Program-made: the position numbers and the translations under genes
Notes under the pieces: generated by a model
The model's input: the letters and a program-made list of their open reading frames with translations, nothing else
What the model was told of the DNA's origin: nothing
Database searches by the model: none
Assembly (NCBI GenBank): GCA_026826555.1
Contig: JAKSZT010037307.1
Span: forward strand, 1,999,879-2,063,878
Reading direction: 5' to 3'
Length of the DNA: 64,000 bases
Source: Tolypeutes matacus
Taxonomy: Eukaryota; Chordata; Mammalia; Cingulata; Chlamyphoridae
In this document: positions 11,571 through 23,300 of the stretch, in pieces
Layout: each line of letters starts with the position of its first letter
How positions within the stretch are numbered: position 1 is the stretch's first letter

Positions 11571-12570
11571 AAAGACTTATACATCACAACCAAGTGGGAT
11601 TTGTTCCTGGTATGCAAGGCTGGTTCAACATAAGAAAATAAATCAATGTAATACACTACTTAATGAATTGAAGGAAAAAAACCACATGATCATCTCAATA
11701 GATGCAGAAAAGGCATTCGACAAAATCCAACATCCTTTTTTGATAAAAATACTTCAAAAGATAGGAATGAAAGGAAATTCCTCAATATAATAAAAGGCAT
11801 ATATGAAAAACCCACAGCCAACATCATACTCAATGGGGAAAGGTTAAAAGCTTTCCCTCTAAGATCACGAACAAGACAAGGATGCCCACTGTCACCATTG
11901 TTATTCAACATTGTACTAGAAGTTCTAGCTAGGGCAATTAGACAAGACAAAAAAATTAAAGGTGTCCAAATAGGAAAAGAGGAAGTAAAACTCACACTGT
12001 TTGCAGATGACATGATCCCATTTTTAGAAAATCCTGAAGTATCCACAACAAAGCTACTTGAACTAATAAATGAGTTCAGCAAAGTGGCAGGATACAAGAT
12101 CAACACTCAAAAATCAGTAATGTTTTTGTACACTAGTACTGAACAACCTGAGGAGGAAATCAGGAGGAAAATTCCATTTTCAAGAGCAACAAAAAGATTC
12201 AACTACCTAGGAGTTAATTTAACCAAAGAAGTACAGGACCTATATGCAGAAAACTACAAAACAATGCTAAAAGAAATTTAAAAAGACCTAAACAAATGGA
12301 AAGACATTCCGTGTTCATGGATTGGAAGAATAAATATCGTGAAGATGTCAATCTTGCCCAAACTGATTTATAGATTCAATGCAATACCAATCAAAATCCC
12401 AACAGCTTACTTTACAGAATTAGAGAAGGCAATTACCAAATTCATCTGGAAGGGTAAGTGCACCTGAATAGCCAAAAGCATTCTAAAAAAGAAGAGCCAT
12501 GTGGGAGGAATTTCACTGCCTTGCCTTGAAACATATTACAAAGCTACAGTGGTCAAAACAGCATGGTACT

Positions 12571-13254
12571 TTGCATGAACATCAGTATGAAAATATTCGT
12601 TCAAGTCTATGGTTTTAATTCTTTAAGATATATTTTTGTTATTGTTATTTCCCAGTCATCCTTGGATCTTGTCTCCATTTTTAACAGCTCTATTACTGAG
12701 TACTTAGTTATTAGTACATACAAATCTCAAATACCTCAATAGTAAAAGGGAGATTTTTAAAAAATCATGTAATTCCATTTATATAAAATGTTAATATAAA
12801 CCAATTCATAAAGATGAAATGAGATTAGTTATTATGTAAGTATGAGGAAAGAATGCTAAGGGGTTTGGAGTCTTTATTTTGGGGTAATGAAATTTTTCTA
12901 AAATGTTTATGTTGATGAATTTACAACATTGGGATTATACTAAAAGCCATTGATTATACATTTTTGAAAGAATAGCCAGAAACAGCAGCTCTTACAGTGA
13001 GAGAACCATAGAGAGATTAAGAAGTGAGGAATTTTCTTGTTTATTTCTCTGTTTTTTATTATTATTACTATTGAAATAATAAAAATGCTCTAATAACAAT
13101 TGTAGTGATTGCTGCACAACTATGTAATTATAACTAATACCATTGATTGTACACCTTAGATTTATATGCTTTATTAATATGTATCAATAAAATTGATTTT
13201 TTAAAAAATAAAAAGAGAAAAATATAACACAACAACAACAACAACAACAAAAAC
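12571..13254 (+). mobile_element. L1 3'UTR-type insertion nested in the full-length L1
   Basis: Interrupts ORF2 between two copies of cagcatggtact / cagcatggtatt (near 12559-12570 and 13255-13266). The inserted sequence resembles other L1 3' ends in the window (compare 43590-43800: gctaaggggt, aaagccattgattgt). It ends AT-rich with a (CAA)n-like tail. Confidence 0.75.
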
Positions 13255-13512
13255 CAGCATGGTATTAGCATAATGATAGACACATCGATCAGGGGAATAG
13301 AATTGAGAACCCAGAAATATACCCTCACCTATACAGTCAACTGGTTTTTGACAAACCTACCAAGCCCACGCTGATGGGAGAGAACAGTCTCTTCAACAAA
13401 TGGTGTTGGGAGAACTGGATATCTGTAACCAAAAGAATGAAAGAGGACCCCTATCTCACCCCCTATACAAGAATCAACTCAAAATGGATCAAAGATCTAA
13501 ATATAAAAGCCA

Positions 13513-13967
13513 TGGGGGGCGGATGTGGCTCAAATGGTTGGGCGTCTGTCTGCCATATGGAGGGACCTGGGTTCGATCCCTGGGACCTCCCGGCAGAATA
13601 AATATATATATATAGAAGGCACATGGGCTGCCAGGCTCTGTGCCGGTGAGCTGCCAGGCCCCGGGAGCCATGCAGCAAGATGATGACGTAACAGGAGGGA
13701 GACACAGGGGAGACTCAAGACGAGATTCTCCGAAAGCTCCAAAAACCAGGAACCGAGGTGGCACAGGTGGCAGAACACCTCTCTCCAACATCGGAGGTCT
13801 CCAGGATTGACTCCTGGTGAAGACTGGAGGAGAAGGATGAGAAGAGATGGCAGGAAACAGACACAGAGAATTGCCCAGCAAATGGACACAAAACAGCAAA
13901 TGGGGAAGGGGGATGTATAAAATGGACAAAGTAAATAAATAAATCTTAAAAAAAATAAAAAATAAAT
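13513..13967 (+). mobile_element. Dimeric tRNA-derived SINE nested in L1 ORF2
   Basis: The first unit (13513-13600) has a tRNA-like head with B box ggttcgatccc. The second unit has another tRNA-like block (ggtggcacaggtggcagaac, then ggattgactcctgg). An A-rich tail ends it. Target duplication aaatataaaagcca occurs at 13499-13512 and 13968-13981. Confidence 0.9.
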
Positions 13968-15534
13968 AAATATAAAAGCCAGGACCATAAAACTACTAGA
14001 AGAAAATGTAGGGAAACATCTTCAAGACCTTGTAGTAGATGGTGGTTTCTTGGACCGTACACCCAAAGCACGTGCAACAAAAGAAAAAGTAGATAAATCG
14101 GACCTCCTCAAAATTAAACACTTTTGCACCTCACAGGACTTTGTCAGAAGAGTGAAAAGGCAGCCAACTCAATGGGAAAAAATATTTGGAAATCACATAT
14201 CTGATAAGGGTTTAATATCCAGGATATATAAAGAGATGTTACAACTCAACAATAAAAAGACAAATGACCCAATTAAAAAATGGGCGAAAGACTTCAATAG
14301 ACATTTCTCCAAAGAAGAAATACAAATGGCACAAAAACACATGAAGAAATGCTCAACGTCACTCATGATTAGGGAAATGCAAATGAAAACTACAATGAGA
14401 TATCATTTCACACCTATCAGAATGGCCAGTATTAAAAAGACAGAGAACTACAAGTGTTGGAGAGGATGTGGAGAGATAGGAACACTTCTTCACTGTTGGT
14501 GGGAATGTAGGATGGTACAACCACTATGGAGGACTGTTTGGCAGTTCCTAAAGAAGTTGACTATAGACTTTCCACGTGACCCTGCAATACCGCTACTGGG
14601 TATATACCCAGAAGAACTGAGAGCAGTGACACGAACAGACATCTGCACACCGATGTTCATAGCCACATTATTCACCATTGCCAAAAGTTGGAAACAACCC
14701 AGGTGTCCATCAACAGATGAATGGATAAACAAACTGTGGTCTAGTCACACGATAGAATATTATGCAGCTGTAAGAAGAAATGAAGTCGTAAAGCATATGG
14801 CAAGCTGGATGAACCTGGAGGACATTGTGTTGAGTGAAGCAAGCCAGACACAAAAGGACAAATACTGTATTAAAGTGTTACTATGAATCAAATATATTGT
14901 GTAACATGCTGTTTGATCAAAAAAAAAATATATATATATATATGTATCCATTACATTTAATTGAGAAACGTGTATATTTATTCATCTGTGTTTACTTTTC
15001 AGTTTTTAAGTGTTTATATTTTCAATTATTAAATATACAAATAAAGTTAAAAAAAAAAAAAAAGAATTTATGACAACTCAGAATAGCCAAAACAATCTTG
15101 AAAAAAGAAAGCCAAGTTGGAGGACTCATTCTTCCTCATTTCAAACCTATTGAAAAGCAACAGTAAGCAAGACAGTGTGGTGCTAACATAAGGATAGGCA
15201 GAGATCAATGGGATAGAATTGAGAACCCAGAATAAACACATGTGTCGCTGGTTAACTGACTTTTGACAAGGATGCCAAGACCATTCAATGAGGGAAAGAA
15301 TAGACTTTTCAACAAATGGTGTTGGGCCAACTTAGTAGCTTCATGTAAAAGAATGAAATTGGACTCTTGCCTCATATCACATACAAAAATTAGTTTGAAA
15401 TGGATCAAAGGTCTAAATATAAGAGCTAAAACTATAAAACTCTTAGAAGAAAATATAGGGGTAAATCTGCATGACCTCAGATTTAGCAACAGATTCTTAG
15501 GATACCAAAATCATGAGTAACAAAAGAAAAAATT

Positions 15535-15649
15535 AGGGGGGCGGATTGGCTCAAATGGTTGGGTGTCTGTCTCCCATATGGAGGGACCAGGGTTCAATCC
15601 CTGGGACCTCCTAGTAAAATAAAAAATAAAAAAATAAAAAATAAAAAAT
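15535..15649 (+). mobile_element. tRNA-derived SINE
   Basis: ggcggattggctcaaatggt head, B box ggttcaatccc, and a (AAAAAT)n tail. Target duplication aaaagaaaaaatt at 15522-15534 and 15650-15662. Confidence 0.9.
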
Positions 15650-15847
15650 AAAAGAAAAAATTGATAAATTAGACTTCATCAAAATTAAAAGCTTCAAAGG
15701 ACACTTATCAAGAAAGTGAAAAGACGGCTCACCACATGAGAGAAAATATTTGCAAATCAAATATCTCATAAGAGACTTGTGTCTAGAATATATGAAGAAC
15801 TATTACAACTCAATAAAAAGACAACCCAATTTAAAAATGGGCAAAGG

Positions 15848-16042
15848 GTGAGGCGGCTGTGGCTCGATCAGTGGGGCTCCCGTTTGCTGTGTGTGGGGCC
15901 CCGGGTTTGGTTCCCGGGGCCTCTTGGTGGGGGCCGACCCGCCCGCGTGGCGTGGTTGGCTGGCCCGGCGAGCGCGGGCGGCAGGGGGGGATGGATGAAT
16001 AAATAAATAAAATCTTTAAAAAAAAAAAAAAAGGAAAAAAAA
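15848..16042 (+). mobile_element. tRNA-derived SINE, GC-rich body
   Basis: gaggcggctgtggctcgatc head, ggggcctcttggtgggggcc body, (AATA)n then A-tail. Target duplication aaaaatgg(g/a)caaagg at 15833-15847 and 16043-16057, differing by one base. Confidence 0.9.
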
Positions 16043-16107
16043 AAAAATGGACAAAGGATCTGATTAGACATTTCTCCAAAGAAGATATATATCTTGGCCA
16101 ATAAACA

Positions 16108-16203
16108 GGAAGTGAGTGTAGCTCAGTGGTTGAGTGCCTGCTTCGCATGTACAAGGTCCCAGGTTTGATCCCAGTACCTCCTGAAAAAAAAAGTTCTTTA
16201 AAA
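16108..16203 (+). mobile_element. tRNA-derived SINE (Ala-type monomer)
   Basis: A box tagctcagtgg, B box ggtttgatccc, A-tail. Target duplication tggccaataaaca (16095-16107) and tggccaataagca (16204-16216). Confidence 0.9.
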
Positions 16204-16998
16204 TGGCCAATAAGCACACAAAACGATGCTCAACATCATTAGTCATCAGGGAAATGCAAATCAAATCCACCATGAGATTCCACTTCACACCTATTAGAAT
16301 GGCTAGACTAAATGTCAGATAGCAACTGTTGGTAAGGATGTGGGGAAATTGGAACTCTTGTGGTGGGAATGTAAAATGATGTACCCACTGTGGAAAACAG
16401 TTTGACGGCTCCCCAAAGAATTAAATTACCCAGCAATTCCACTCCTAGGTATATATCGAAAAGATTTGAAAATAGGTACTGAAACAGATACTTGTACACC
16501 AAGGTTTATAGCAGCATTATTCACAATAGTCAGAAGGTGGAAAGACCCAAGAGTCAACAAACAGGTGAATGGGTAAACAAAATGTGGTGTATGCATACAG
16601 TGGAATATTACTCGGCCATAAAAAGGAATGAAAGTGCTGATACATGCTGCCAAATTGCTGACTCTTGAAAACATGCTAAGCAAAATAAGCCAGACACAAA
16701 AGGACATACACTGTATGATTCCACTTATGTGAGGAATCTAGAATAGGCAAAGACAAAAAGAATAGAGGTTACCAGCAGTTGTGGGGAGGAGAGAAGGAGG
16801 AGTCATTTGATAGAGTACAGAGCTTCCTTTGGGATGATGAAAAAGTTCTGTAAATAGCGGTGGTGCTTATACAACATTGTGATGGTGCTTAATGCTGCTA
16901 ATTGTGCCCTTAATGGTTAAAAGGGACGTTTTTAAATTAGGTATACTTGTACCACAGATATAAAGTACTGATACATTCAACAAAATGAATGGCTCTTA

Positions 16999-17639
<641 letters not shown>

Positions 17640-17640
<1 letters not shown>

Positions 17641-17765
17641 AAGCTAATTCCATTATTATGAAATGTCCCAGACAGGCAAAAGAGAAAGTAGATTAATGGT
17701 TGCTTAAGGCAGTAAAGGAATTGGGAAGTAGAGGGTTGATAGCTATAGTATATAGAGATTTTTTT
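17640..17765 (+). repeat. L1 3'UTR remnant (continuation)
   Basis: The sequence ccattattatgaaatgtccc onward continues the L1 3'UTR pattern interrupted at about 17038 by the RPL12 retrocopy (compare 19140-19180). Confidence 0.55.
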
Positions 17766-18161
17766 GTTGTTGTTTATTTTAATTTTAGCGAATCATCTGT
17801 CTCAATTCCTTTAAATTTATTTTTTATTAGAGAATTTATAGATATACATAAAAATCATATAGAAAGTACAGTTCCCATATACCTCCCCTCACACCGTTTT
17901 CCTTTTTAGCATTTTGTGTTAATGTGGTGCCTTTGTTAAAATTGATGCAACAGTATTATTATAATTATACTGTTCACTCTAGTCCACAGTTTACAATTCT
18001 ATGGGTTTTTTTCTTTTTTACATTTTCATTCTAATAACATAAAATACAACCTAAAATTCCCCTTTAACCCCATTCATATACACAATTCAGTGGTGTTGAT
18101 TACATTCACAATGGTGTACTATCATCACCACCATCCATTACCAAAACTTTTCCATCATCCA
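17766..18161 (-). repeat. Minus-strand L1 3' fragment, left half
   Basis: AT-rich L1 3'UTR read on the minus strand. It is interrupted at 18161 by a solo LTR and resumes at about 18620 (tcccaaacagaagctctg). Confidence 0.6.
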
Positions 18162-18619
18162 TGTGGTGGTTTGGAGCTGTAACATACCCCAGAAAAACAT
18201 GTTCTTGAAGTTAATCTATTCCTGTGAGTGTAAACCCATCTTAAGTAGGTCCTTTCGATGAGGCTACTTCAGTTAAGGTATGACTCACCTCATTCAGGAT
18301 GGGTCTGAATCCTATTGCTGGAGTTCTTTATAAACAGAATGAATCCAGAGAGAGAAGAAAACCACAGAAGCAAGAAGCTGGAGTCAACAAAACCCAGAAG
18401 AAAAGGGAGAGACCAGTAGATGCCAGCCACCTCATGCCTTCCATGCAGCAGAGGATCCAAGGTTCACAAGCAGCTGATCTTCAGGAAGAAAGCATGGCCT
18501 TGATGAAGCCTTGATTTGGACATTTTCACGACCTCAAAACTGTAAGCTAATACATTCCCATTTGTTCAAACCAAACTATTTCATAGTATTTGCTTTTGGC
18601 AACCTAGGAAACTAAAACA
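18162..18619 (+). mobile_element. Solo LTR (MaLR/ERVL-like), family A
   Basis: A 458-base element starting TGTGGTGGTTTGGAGCTGTA and ending CTAAAACA (TG...CA ends). It is flanked by atcca (18157-18161) and atccc (18620-18624), a 5-base target duplication with one mismatch. No internal retroviral genes remain. It aligns with the fragment at 2775-3046. Confidence 0.75.
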
Positions 18620-18882
18620 ATCCCAAACAGAAGCTCTGTATCAATTAAGCATTAACTTCCCATTCACTGCCATCATCTTGGCTTCTAGGAAACTGTATTC
18701 TAGTTTCTGACTATGAATTTGCACATTTATTTCATATAGGTGAGATCATACAATATTTGTCCTTTTGTGTCTGGCTTATTTCACTTAACATGATGTCTTC
18801 AGGGTTCATCCATATCATCACACGTGTCAGGACTTCATTCCTTTTCACGGCTGAATAATATTCCACTGTTACATATATATAT
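18620..18882 (-). repeat. Minus-strand L1 fragment, right half
   Basis: Resumes the L1 interrupted by the solo LTR, with the reverse of the ORF2 tail: ttttgtgtctggcttatttc, cagggttcatccatat, and ctgaataatattccactgt. Ends in an (AT)n tract. Confidence 0.75.
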
Positions 18883-18884
18883 AT

Positions 18885-19615
18885 ATATATGGAGTTTATT
18901 TTTGAGATGATGAAAATATTCTAAAATCGACTGTAGTGATGATAGTTGCACATATATGTATATACTAAAAATCATGGACTTGTACAATTTAAATGGGTGA
19001 ATTGTATGATATGTGAATTATATCTCAATAAAGCTGTTATAAAATAAAAAAGGAATGATGTACTAATACATGCTACGACACGGATGAACCTAGAAAACAT
19101 TATGGTAAGTAAAAGAAGCTAGAAACAGATGGCCGCATATTGTATAATTCCATTTATATGAAATATCCAGACTAGTCAAATCTATAGATACAAAAAGAAG
19201 CAGATTAATGTCTGGGAGTAGGGGGAAACAAGGAGTGACTTCTTAATGGGTATGGATTTCTTTTTGGAGTGATGAAAATGTTATGGAATTAGATGATGGT
19301 GATGGTTGCACAACATTGTAAACATACTAAAAGCAGCTGAATGGTATGTTTTTAAATGGTTAAAACAGTGAATGTTATACGAATTTTATCTCAATTAAAA
19401 AAAAGGATTCAGATAACAAAAACAGAAACAACAAACACATGGCATGTGGTCATTACTCAGGAGGCGTTAAGTCTTTTGGGCAGAGCGTGAGCTGCCCTCC
19501 AGAGAACTGGGCCCAGGACCCTAAGAAGGCGAAAGGACCTATGTGTGTATACAGGACCTCGCTGTATCATTTTTGCAACATCCTGTGAGTCTCTACTTAT
19601 TTCAAAATAAAAAAT
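18885..19615 (+). repeat. L1 3' ends in series
   Basis: Two successive L1 3'UTR ends on the plus strand: one with tatctcaataaagctg followed by an A-rich tail near 19045, and one ending tttatctcaattaaaaaaaa near 19400. An older 3' end (tttcaaaataaaaaatg) lies near 19600. Confidence 0.6.
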
Positions 19616-20187
19616 GCCAAAGCAAAGCAAGGCACGTGATTGTGTCCTCCCATGCTGCCCAGCTCAGAGCTGCCACTCAGAGACTGACCACATCGTGGAG
19701 TCCCGGGGCTTAGCCCAGGCAAGAGGCCCTGACCAGCACACCTACAGCTGGCATCTGCTCTGCTCCGACAGCTGTGGACAGAGACTCAAGGCGTCGATCT
19801 CAAGTCTCTGAGGAGATGGCTCAGGGCTGGGCGGTGTACCCTAATGTGTCAGACTCCACCCCATGCTTGTAGTTTGCGATTTGGGAGTGAGAAACTGTAA
19901 TCCCATGAGTTCCCACTGACTCTGGGGTGAGGCTGGCCTTGCCTTTCAGGGCCTCTCAATCCGTGTGTGGTGGACAGCAGTTCCGGCAAGTTCCAACTGT
20001 GCTCTGTGGGCAGAAAGCCCAAGAGGTTTGGGACACCTGCGGAGCTACAGGCACCTGCTTTCCTGGAGGCCAAAGGGACCCAGGAGCTCTCTCCCACCTT
20101 GCCTGTGTCCTATGGCAGCTAGGACTCACTTGAGCCCGGCTGGGCTGCCCAGGACCAGAGTGCAGGATAAGAAATCCGCTCAGAGTC
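19616..20187 (+). other. UBA7 upstream region
   Basis: Unique sequence between L1 remnants and the UBA7 promoter. I recognise no gene; the short reading frames here are not conserved-looking. The proximal interferon element begins at 20188. Confidence 0.5.
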
Positions 20188-20215
20188 TAGTTTCACTTTC
20201 ACTTTTGCTTTCCCT
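20188..20215 (+). promoter_or_regulatory. UBA7: Interferon-stimulated response element (ISRE) of UBA7
   Basis: Contains AGTTTCACTTTC at 20189-20200, an exact fit to the ISRE core AGTTTCNNTTTC. Two further TTT(C/G)-type repeats follow (ACTTTTGCTTTCCC). On the other strand this is a tandem GAAA array, as bound by ISGF3 and IRFs. It lies about 150 bases before the UBA7 ATG. UBA7 is a known type I interferon-induced gene, which fits. Confidence 0.85.
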
Positions 20216-20359
20216 GAAATGACAAAGAAACCAGGAAGAGAGCCCAGATCAGCAGTGTCCTTCTCTCCCTTGGCCTTGGTGCCTGGGTGTACTCACCACA
20301 ACTGGGTACTGCCTTCCAGTAGAGATCCTGCCTGTGAGCACTGCAGGCCAGGCCTGAGG

Positions 20360-23300
20360 ATGGATGTCCTGGACTCCTCCAAGCTATTGGATGAGGAACT
20401 GTACTCCCGGCAGCTGTAAGGCCTGACCAGGAGTGGTGAGTGGGGCAGCCTTCCGACCTCTGATTTCCAACCACCTGCCCTCCCACTTCCCACCCACAGG
20501 TATGTGCTGGGCCCAGTAGCCATGCAGCGGATTCAGGGAGCCAAGGTCCTGCTGTCAGGCCTCCAGGGTCTGGGGGCCGAGGTGGCCAAGAACCTGGTGC
20601 TGATGGGTGTGGGCAGCCTCACTCTGCATGATCCCCAGCCCACCTGCTGGTCTGACCTGGCTGCCCAGGTGAGGATCCTAGGGGGCTGTGGGCTCCCACC
20701 TGGGGTGGGAGAAGGCCCCAGAGAGGTCTCTCTGCTCAGACCAGCCTGGGTCTCTCCTTAGTTCTTCCTCTCAGAGCGGGACTTGGGGAGGAGCAGGGCT
20801 GAGGCCTCTAGAGAGCGTGTGGCTCAGCTCAATGGCGCTGTCCAGGTCTGCGTCCACCCGGGCTCAATCACTGAGGATCTGCTGCTGGACTTCCAGGTGC
20901 CCTCCTAGCCCCAGCCTCCAGGCTAGCCCAGTCCCCTCCTCCAACCCTTAGCAGATCTTGTCTCAAGAGCCCACCCTAGGGAAGGCCATGCAGTGGCTTT
21001 GGCCCTGCTGATCGTGGGGTCCACCCAGGTGGTGGTGCTGACGGTCTCAGAGCTGGAGGAGCAGCTGAGGGTAGGCACCTTCTGCCACAAGCACGGGGTC
21101 TGCTTCCTGGTGGCTGACACCCGGGGCCTCGTTGGGTGAGTAAAACTGCCTGGTCCCAGCACTGCTCTCAGCTCCAGGCTTGCCCCAGCATGCCCCACCC
21201 AGCCCCAAGGCCACTCCCAGCATCCCCTTCCCAATTCTGGCCTTGTGGGCCTGTCCTTGTGTCCCCCCAACCTTAACAACAGCCCCTAGCTGCCTCAGTA
21301 CCCCCTGACACCCCACCCCACAGGCAGGTGTTCTGTGACTTTGGTGAGGGGTTCACTGTGCAAGACCCCACAGAGGCAGAGCCTGTGACAGCCGCCATCC
21401 AGCACATCTCCCAAGTGAGTACGAAGATGTGAGCAGAGCACTCACCTGATGCCCAGGAAGGGGCTGCTCAGGTCTGCAGAAGGCAGATAGAGGCATTCCT
21501 GAGCCAAGCCATTCCTGACCTAGGGTTCCCCTGGCATTCTCACCCTGAGAGAGGCGGACGCCAGCAACTACTTCTGCGATGGTGACTTGGTGACTTTCTC
21601 GGGCATCGAGGGCATGGTTGAGCTCAACGGCTGTGCACCCCGGCCCATCCGTGTGCAGGGTGAGTTAGCCCCAGGCTCAGCACCCAGACCCCCGTTGGGG
21701 GTGGACACAGCCTGGTCCTTGGGGATAGGTTCCCCGTTTACCCTCAGAGTGGAGCAAGGACACGGGTGCAAACCAGGTTGGGGTGTGAGGAACCACTCAG
21801 GCTCGGGGGTCCCATGACTAGGCTGGATATCCCCTAGAGGACAGGACCTTGGAGATCGGGGATACGACGACTTTCTCCCATTACCTGCGTGGTGGGGCCG
21901 TCACTGAGGTCAAGAGACCCAAGACTGTAAGCCACGTGAGTGCAAGTGCATGTGATGTGGGGGAGACTGGGCACCTCGAGGGGCTCACAGCATTCTGGGC
22001 CTGACCCTAAGCCAAATGCCCCCTGCAGGACCCTCTGGCTACAGCCCTGCTCCAGCCCCGTATGGCGGCCCAGAGTCCCCAGGAAGTCCACCGTGCCCTC
22101 TGCCTGCACCAGGCCCTCCGTGCACTGCACCAGTTCCAGGCCCACACAGGCCGTCAGCCCCAGCCCTGGCATCCTGTAAGTGGCCCTGTTGCCAACCCCA
22201 TTCCCCCACAGCCTGACTTCTTAGGGTCTCACCCACCAGGAAGTGACAGTGGCCACTTACAGTCACCTGCCCAGAGGCAGTTTCCTCACTTGTGAAAAGC
22301 AGATGATAAACACTCTCTCTCGCCAAGGGCTGGTCCATAGCGTCCCAGGTACATGGTGCACCAGACACTCAGTCCTCCATTCAGGCCTCTGCTTCCTCTG
22401 TGGAACGGGACAGGAGGCTGCTCAGAGGATTTGTGTGGGGGATGGTGCTCTGCCACAGTGTCCCACTTTGCAGGGTGATGCAGAGGCTGTGGTGCGCCTG
22501 GCCCGGGCCCTGGGACCACTGCACGGGCCTCAGGGAGAGACCCCGGAAGAGCCGCTGGATGAGGCCCTGGTGCGCATGGTTGCCCTGAGCAGCGCCGGTG
22601 GCCTGAGCCCCATGGCAGCCATGGTGGGCGCAGTGGTTGCCCAGGAGGTGCTGAAGGTGGGTGCAGGGGACGGGCCAGTTGGGGCTGGGAAGGGTGCCAT
22701 GGTCAGTAGGTGCCAGACTCTGCATTGCCACCAGAGGGCACCCAGCACCAGACAGAGGTCCTGGAGGCTTCACTGACCTGTGTGTAGCCACCAGCCAAGG
22801 TCTGAGGGGGTTAGGAGGTGACAGGGGTCCCCAGGCTCAAATGTCAACTTACAGGCAGTCTCTGGAAAGTTCATGCCTCTGGACCAGTGGCTCTACTTTG
22901 ACGCTCTCGATTGTCTTCCGGAAGATGAGGAGTCCCTTCCTAGTCCTGAGGACTGTGCCCCGGTAAGAGCTGGGGGTACGGGTGCAAGCCCTATCCAAAA
23001 CCAGGACTGGGGAGAGAAAGGAGGAATGGACCTGAGGCTCTGACTCTGAAAACCCAGTTGAAGAGGGAGACACAACACAGGCCAGCGGCCATCACTGTCC
23101 CCTGTCTGTGCTCCTCAGAGAGACTGCCGCTATGATGGGCAAATTGCAGTGTTTGGGGCTGGTTTTCAGGAGAAGCTGGGCCGCCAGCACTACCTCTTGG
23201 TGAGCTCTGGGGTGAGGTTGGGGGTGTCTGGGAGGACCAGGCCGGGCCAGGCCTCAGGACTAAGGCCATTCCTGCTGGCAGGTGGGAGCTGGTGCCATCG

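Larger units (their letters stand above)
9747..14886 (+). pseudogene. L1 ORF2 (endonuclease and reverse transcriptase), disrupted
   Basis: Endonuclease domain from 9747 (SVISLNVNGLNSP, CCLQETHL, IIVGDFNTPL, SRIDQMLG). The reverse transcriptase spans about 10900-12280, with [19 protein letters not shown] and the catalytic FADD near 12000. A C-terminal Cys-rich segment ([18 protein letters not shown]) lies near 14455 and the last codons near 14886. Multiple stops, frameshifts and three inserted repeats break the frame. This is a remnant of the LINE protein, not a host gene. Confidence 0.88.
7570..15061 (+). mobile_element. Full-length LINE-1 (L1), broken, with nested insertions
   Basis: Flanked by the 19-base target duplication aagaacttatgacaactca at 7551-7569 and, with one mismatch, at 15062-15080. 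The order is: 5'UTR starting cttccgggaagatggcag (7570 to about 8696); ORF1 (8697-9667, interrupted by a stop near 8972); a short spacer; ORF2 from 9747 with endonuclease motifs (LNVNGLNSP, QETHL, VGDFNTPL), reverse transcriptase ([14 protein letters not shown] near 12000) and a C-terminal Cys-rich CWRGCGE region near 14455; a 3'UTR; and a poly(A) tail at 15049-15061. ORF2 is disabled by stops at about 10000 and 10670, frameshifts, and three insertions: SINE 11427-11570, an L1 3' fragment near 12571-13254, and SINE 13513-13967. It cannot move by itself. Confidence 0.93.

Noticed and set aside
13489..13988. Minus-strand frames of 146-152 codons
   Set aside because: They lie antisense to a dimeric SINE inserted in L1.
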